Source of the DNA: Dehalococcoidia bacterium CG2_30_46_9
GTDB taxonomy: Bacteria > Chloroflexota > Dehalococcoidia > GIF9 > AB-539-J10
Reading direction: 5' to 3'
Length of the DNA: 5,559 nt
Assembly: GCA_001873005.1 (NCBI GenBank)
Contig: MNYE01000097.1
Location: 1-5,559, forward strand
Below, one piece after another: positions 4,342 to 5,559 of the stretch. The translations under genes and the position numbers were made by a program. The notes under the pieces were generated by a model, which was given only the letters and a program-made list of their open reading frames with translations, was not told the origin of the DNA and made no database searches. Position 1 is the first letter of the stretch; every line of letters begins with the position of its first letter.

Positions 4342-5196
4342 TCAATCTAACTCGGCTAACTCCTTAATCACTCTGGGAATAATGTAAGTTGCTAACTGCC
4401 GCCTGGAGCCGCCACAAAGAATAGTCACTAACCTACCCCGGCAAACAGTGTCAGCCGTATCTTTGATTACCTTAGCCAATTTTGCCGGGCAATCCTTACT
4501 TATTCCCTTATCTCCATACTCTCCATGGACAGCATCATAGCCCAGTTCCCAAAATATAAACTCAGGCTTGAATACTATAGCCCGCCGGGTAAATTCCTGC
4601 TCCATTTTTCTAACATAAGCGCCATCGCTTATACCGTAAGGAAGGGCAATATCAACATTTCCGCACTCATCGTGATAGTCCTGATAACAAAAACAAACAT
4701 GAAGTACTTCTTTATCCTGGCAAAATATGTCTCTTGTGCCATCAGCGTGATGACTATCAGTATCCACTATGGCGAATCTTGTTACCCCTCCTTCCCTTAG
4801 CATAGCTATTGCCACAGCAGCGCCATTAAAATAACACCAACCACCAAAGAAATTCCTGCCGGCATGGTGGTCGCCAACACCAGTAAACACAAAAGCATTA
4901 TCAATTCTTCCCCAAAGTATTTCCAGGGCTGCCTGGACAGTTCCGCCGGCAGAATACAAAGCTGTCTCATAATATCCAGCCCTCTTCACCCCTTCTATCA
5001 TATCTCTTGAATGGACTTTGACTAGCATTTCCTCCGTAGCCGGTTTGACATAATAGGGATTATCGCTAGTATAAACACCATCATAGTAACTAACATTCTC
5101 CTTATCCAGGATATTAGCTAAAGCTTGAGGGAAATCCTTTAACCTTTGTCCCTCAAAGCGAGGGAAAAAGATGCCCGTTTTTTTCCTTTGCCTCAT
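4342..5196 (-). CDS. histone-deacetylase-superfamily deacylase
   Basis: This 284-residue zinc-hydrolase-like protein belongs to the arginase/deacetylase fold that includes AcuC, acetylpolyamine amidohydrolases and HDACs. VHSRDMI (61-67) and the SAGGT-containing helix (82-86) match the family. GDHHAG gives the catalytic His pair H110-H111. VDTDSHHADGT gives D145 and zinc ligands D147 and H149, and GYDAVHG gives the third ligand D221. The usual transition-state tyrosine of the GGY motif is replaced: LCGGSRR has S264. The usual PGHH is GDHH. The zinc site is intact, so hydrolysis of an acyl-amide is plausible, but rate or substrate may differ from classical deacetylases; in bacteria the substrate is more likely a small molecule than a protein. 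It is the first gene of a likely two-gene unit with the amidohydrolase. The ATG at 5196 has only a weak AGG five bases upstream. No signal peptide or membrane segment is seen. Confidence 0.87.
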   Translation of the reverse strand: MRQRKKTGIFFPRFEGQRLKDFPQALANILDKENVSYYDGVYTSDNPYYVKPATEEMLVKVHSRDMIEGVKRAGYYETALYSAGGTVQAALEILWGRIDNAFVFTGVGDHHAGRNFFGGWCYFNGAAVAIAMLREGGVTRFAIVDTDSHHADGTRDIFCQDKEVLHVCFCYQDYHDECGNVDIALPYGISDGAYVRKMEQEFTRRAIVFKPEFIFWELGYDAVHGEYGDKGISKDCPAKLAKVIKDTADTVCRGRLVTILCGGSRRQLATYIIPRVIKELAELD

Positions 5197-5235
5197 TTGT
5201 GCCTGAAGGTAACCTTAAATATACTATACGAGATT
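5197..5235. promoter_or_regulatory. divergent promoter region with overlapping -10 candidates and a palindrome
   Basis: Only 39 bp separate the divergent starts. For the plus gene, TATACT (5220-5225) is a good -10 with a poor -35 TTGTGC (5197-5202) 17 bp upstream; the leader would be very short. For the deacylase, TATAGT (5228 to 5223 on minus) overlaps it, with no convincing -35. The same GTATAGT string forms the kamA -10. A perfect 11-bp palindrome, AAGGT-A-ACCTT (5206-5216), lies between them and could be an operator. Expression of the two genes may be mutually exclusive or coupled. Confidence 0.4.
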
Positions 5236-5559
5236 ATGAAAAGAGGAAAGTTACCCCAAGTCACTCGGCAGGAAATAGATGAGGCTCTATCTTATTGGGA
5301 TATACCTGAAATGCCAGAACCAGTTATGTCAAATTGGCTATATGAGCTGGTGAAGCGAAATGTCAAGAGGGGTAGATTTTTCCACCTAAGAGATGTGCTA
5401 CTCCACCGGCAAGCTGATTGCCTGGGTTATGCCCAGCTAATGAATTGCTTGGGGCAAAGATTTGGCTTGGATAGCGGCATTGTTGAGATAGTCATAGACA
5501 ACGGAGGGCGATATGTACCACATTATATTAACCTTATCAAATTTCCCTCTAACGAAAGG
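5236..5559 (+). CDS. transglutaminase-like protein, N-terminal part, runs off the window
   Basis: An open frame of 108 codons starts at ATG 5236 and has no stop before the window end, so the gene is truncated by the edge. It encodes MKRGKLPQVTRQEIDEALSY and onward. The segment RQADCLGYAQLMNCLGQRFG (59-77), followed by VEIVIDN (83-89) and YVPHYINL (93-100), resembles the transglutaminase-like core, in which a Cys at the start of a helix (C62) is followed by a strand carrying the catalytic His (H96). The aspartate of the triad would lie at or beyond the edge. Members act as cysteine peptidases, amidases or inactive binding modules, so no reaction is assigned. There is no signal peptide. Spacing and direction make it divergent from the deacylase. 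It could be another cysteine-hydrolase-fold family; the family call is moderate, the coding call strong. Confidence 0.6.
   Translation, partial: MKRGKLPQVTRQEIDEALSYWDIPEMPEPVMSNWLYELVKRNVKRGRFFHLRDVLLHRQADCLGYAQLMNCLGQRFGLDSGIVEIVIDNGGRYVPHYINLIKFPSNER

Noticed and set aside
4525..4800. Plus-strand 91-codon open frame opposite the deacylase
   Set aside because: It lies wholly within the deacylase catalytic region and shows no ribosome site or family resemblance.

Overview
The window is an ordinary bacterial chromosomal segment with four complete genes on the minus strand and one partial gene on the plus strand. I infer an uncultured, probably anaerobic bacterium, most likely Chloroflexota of the Dehalococcoidia type. 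That rests on moderate GC, a radical-SAM aminomutase, and the density of short interspersed hairpin repeats (CCTGAA-acaag-TTCAGG, a TCATTGCGAG-like repeat and an AT-rich repeat), which I recall from that group. Taxonomy is inference only; no marker gene is present.

Layout from right to left, the direction of minus-strand transcription. A plus-strand partial gene (5236 to the window edge, transglutaminase-like) diverges from a histone-deacetylase-superfamily deacylase (4342-5196) across 39 bp that hold overlapping -10 candidates and a small palindrome. The deacylase is followed after 49 bp by a YtcJ-type amidohydrolase (2730-4292). A 161-bp gap follows, carrying a near-consensus sigma70 promoter (TTGACA, 16 bp, TATAGT). 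This drives a second unit: a lysine 2,3-aminomutase (1204-2568, TTG start) and, 51 bp later, a D-Ala-D-Ala-ligase-like ATP-grasp enzyme (127-1152). The left end (1-126) is noncoding and holds a composite repeat.

Function. The aminomutase keeps the radical-SAM cysteines, the PLP lysine and both lysine-recognising aspartates, so it should make beta-lysine (3,6-diaminohexanoate). The ATP-grasp partner has the Ddl ATP/Mg core but not the usual Ddl N-terminal signature, so it may join another amino or carboxylic acid, possibly beta-lysine. The two upstream hydrolases act on amide-type bonds. A beta-lysine conjugate made by one unit and processed by the other is an attractive but unproven reading.

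The most striking feature is the repeats. At least seven copies of one 19-bp hairpin occur, with paired base changes that keep the stem. Two lie in frame inside the amidohydrolase, both encoding PELVSG. All four complete genes end at or within a few bases of a repeat. The C-terminal tail of the aminomutase, where the clostridial enzyme has zinc cysteines, appears to be written by repeat DNA.
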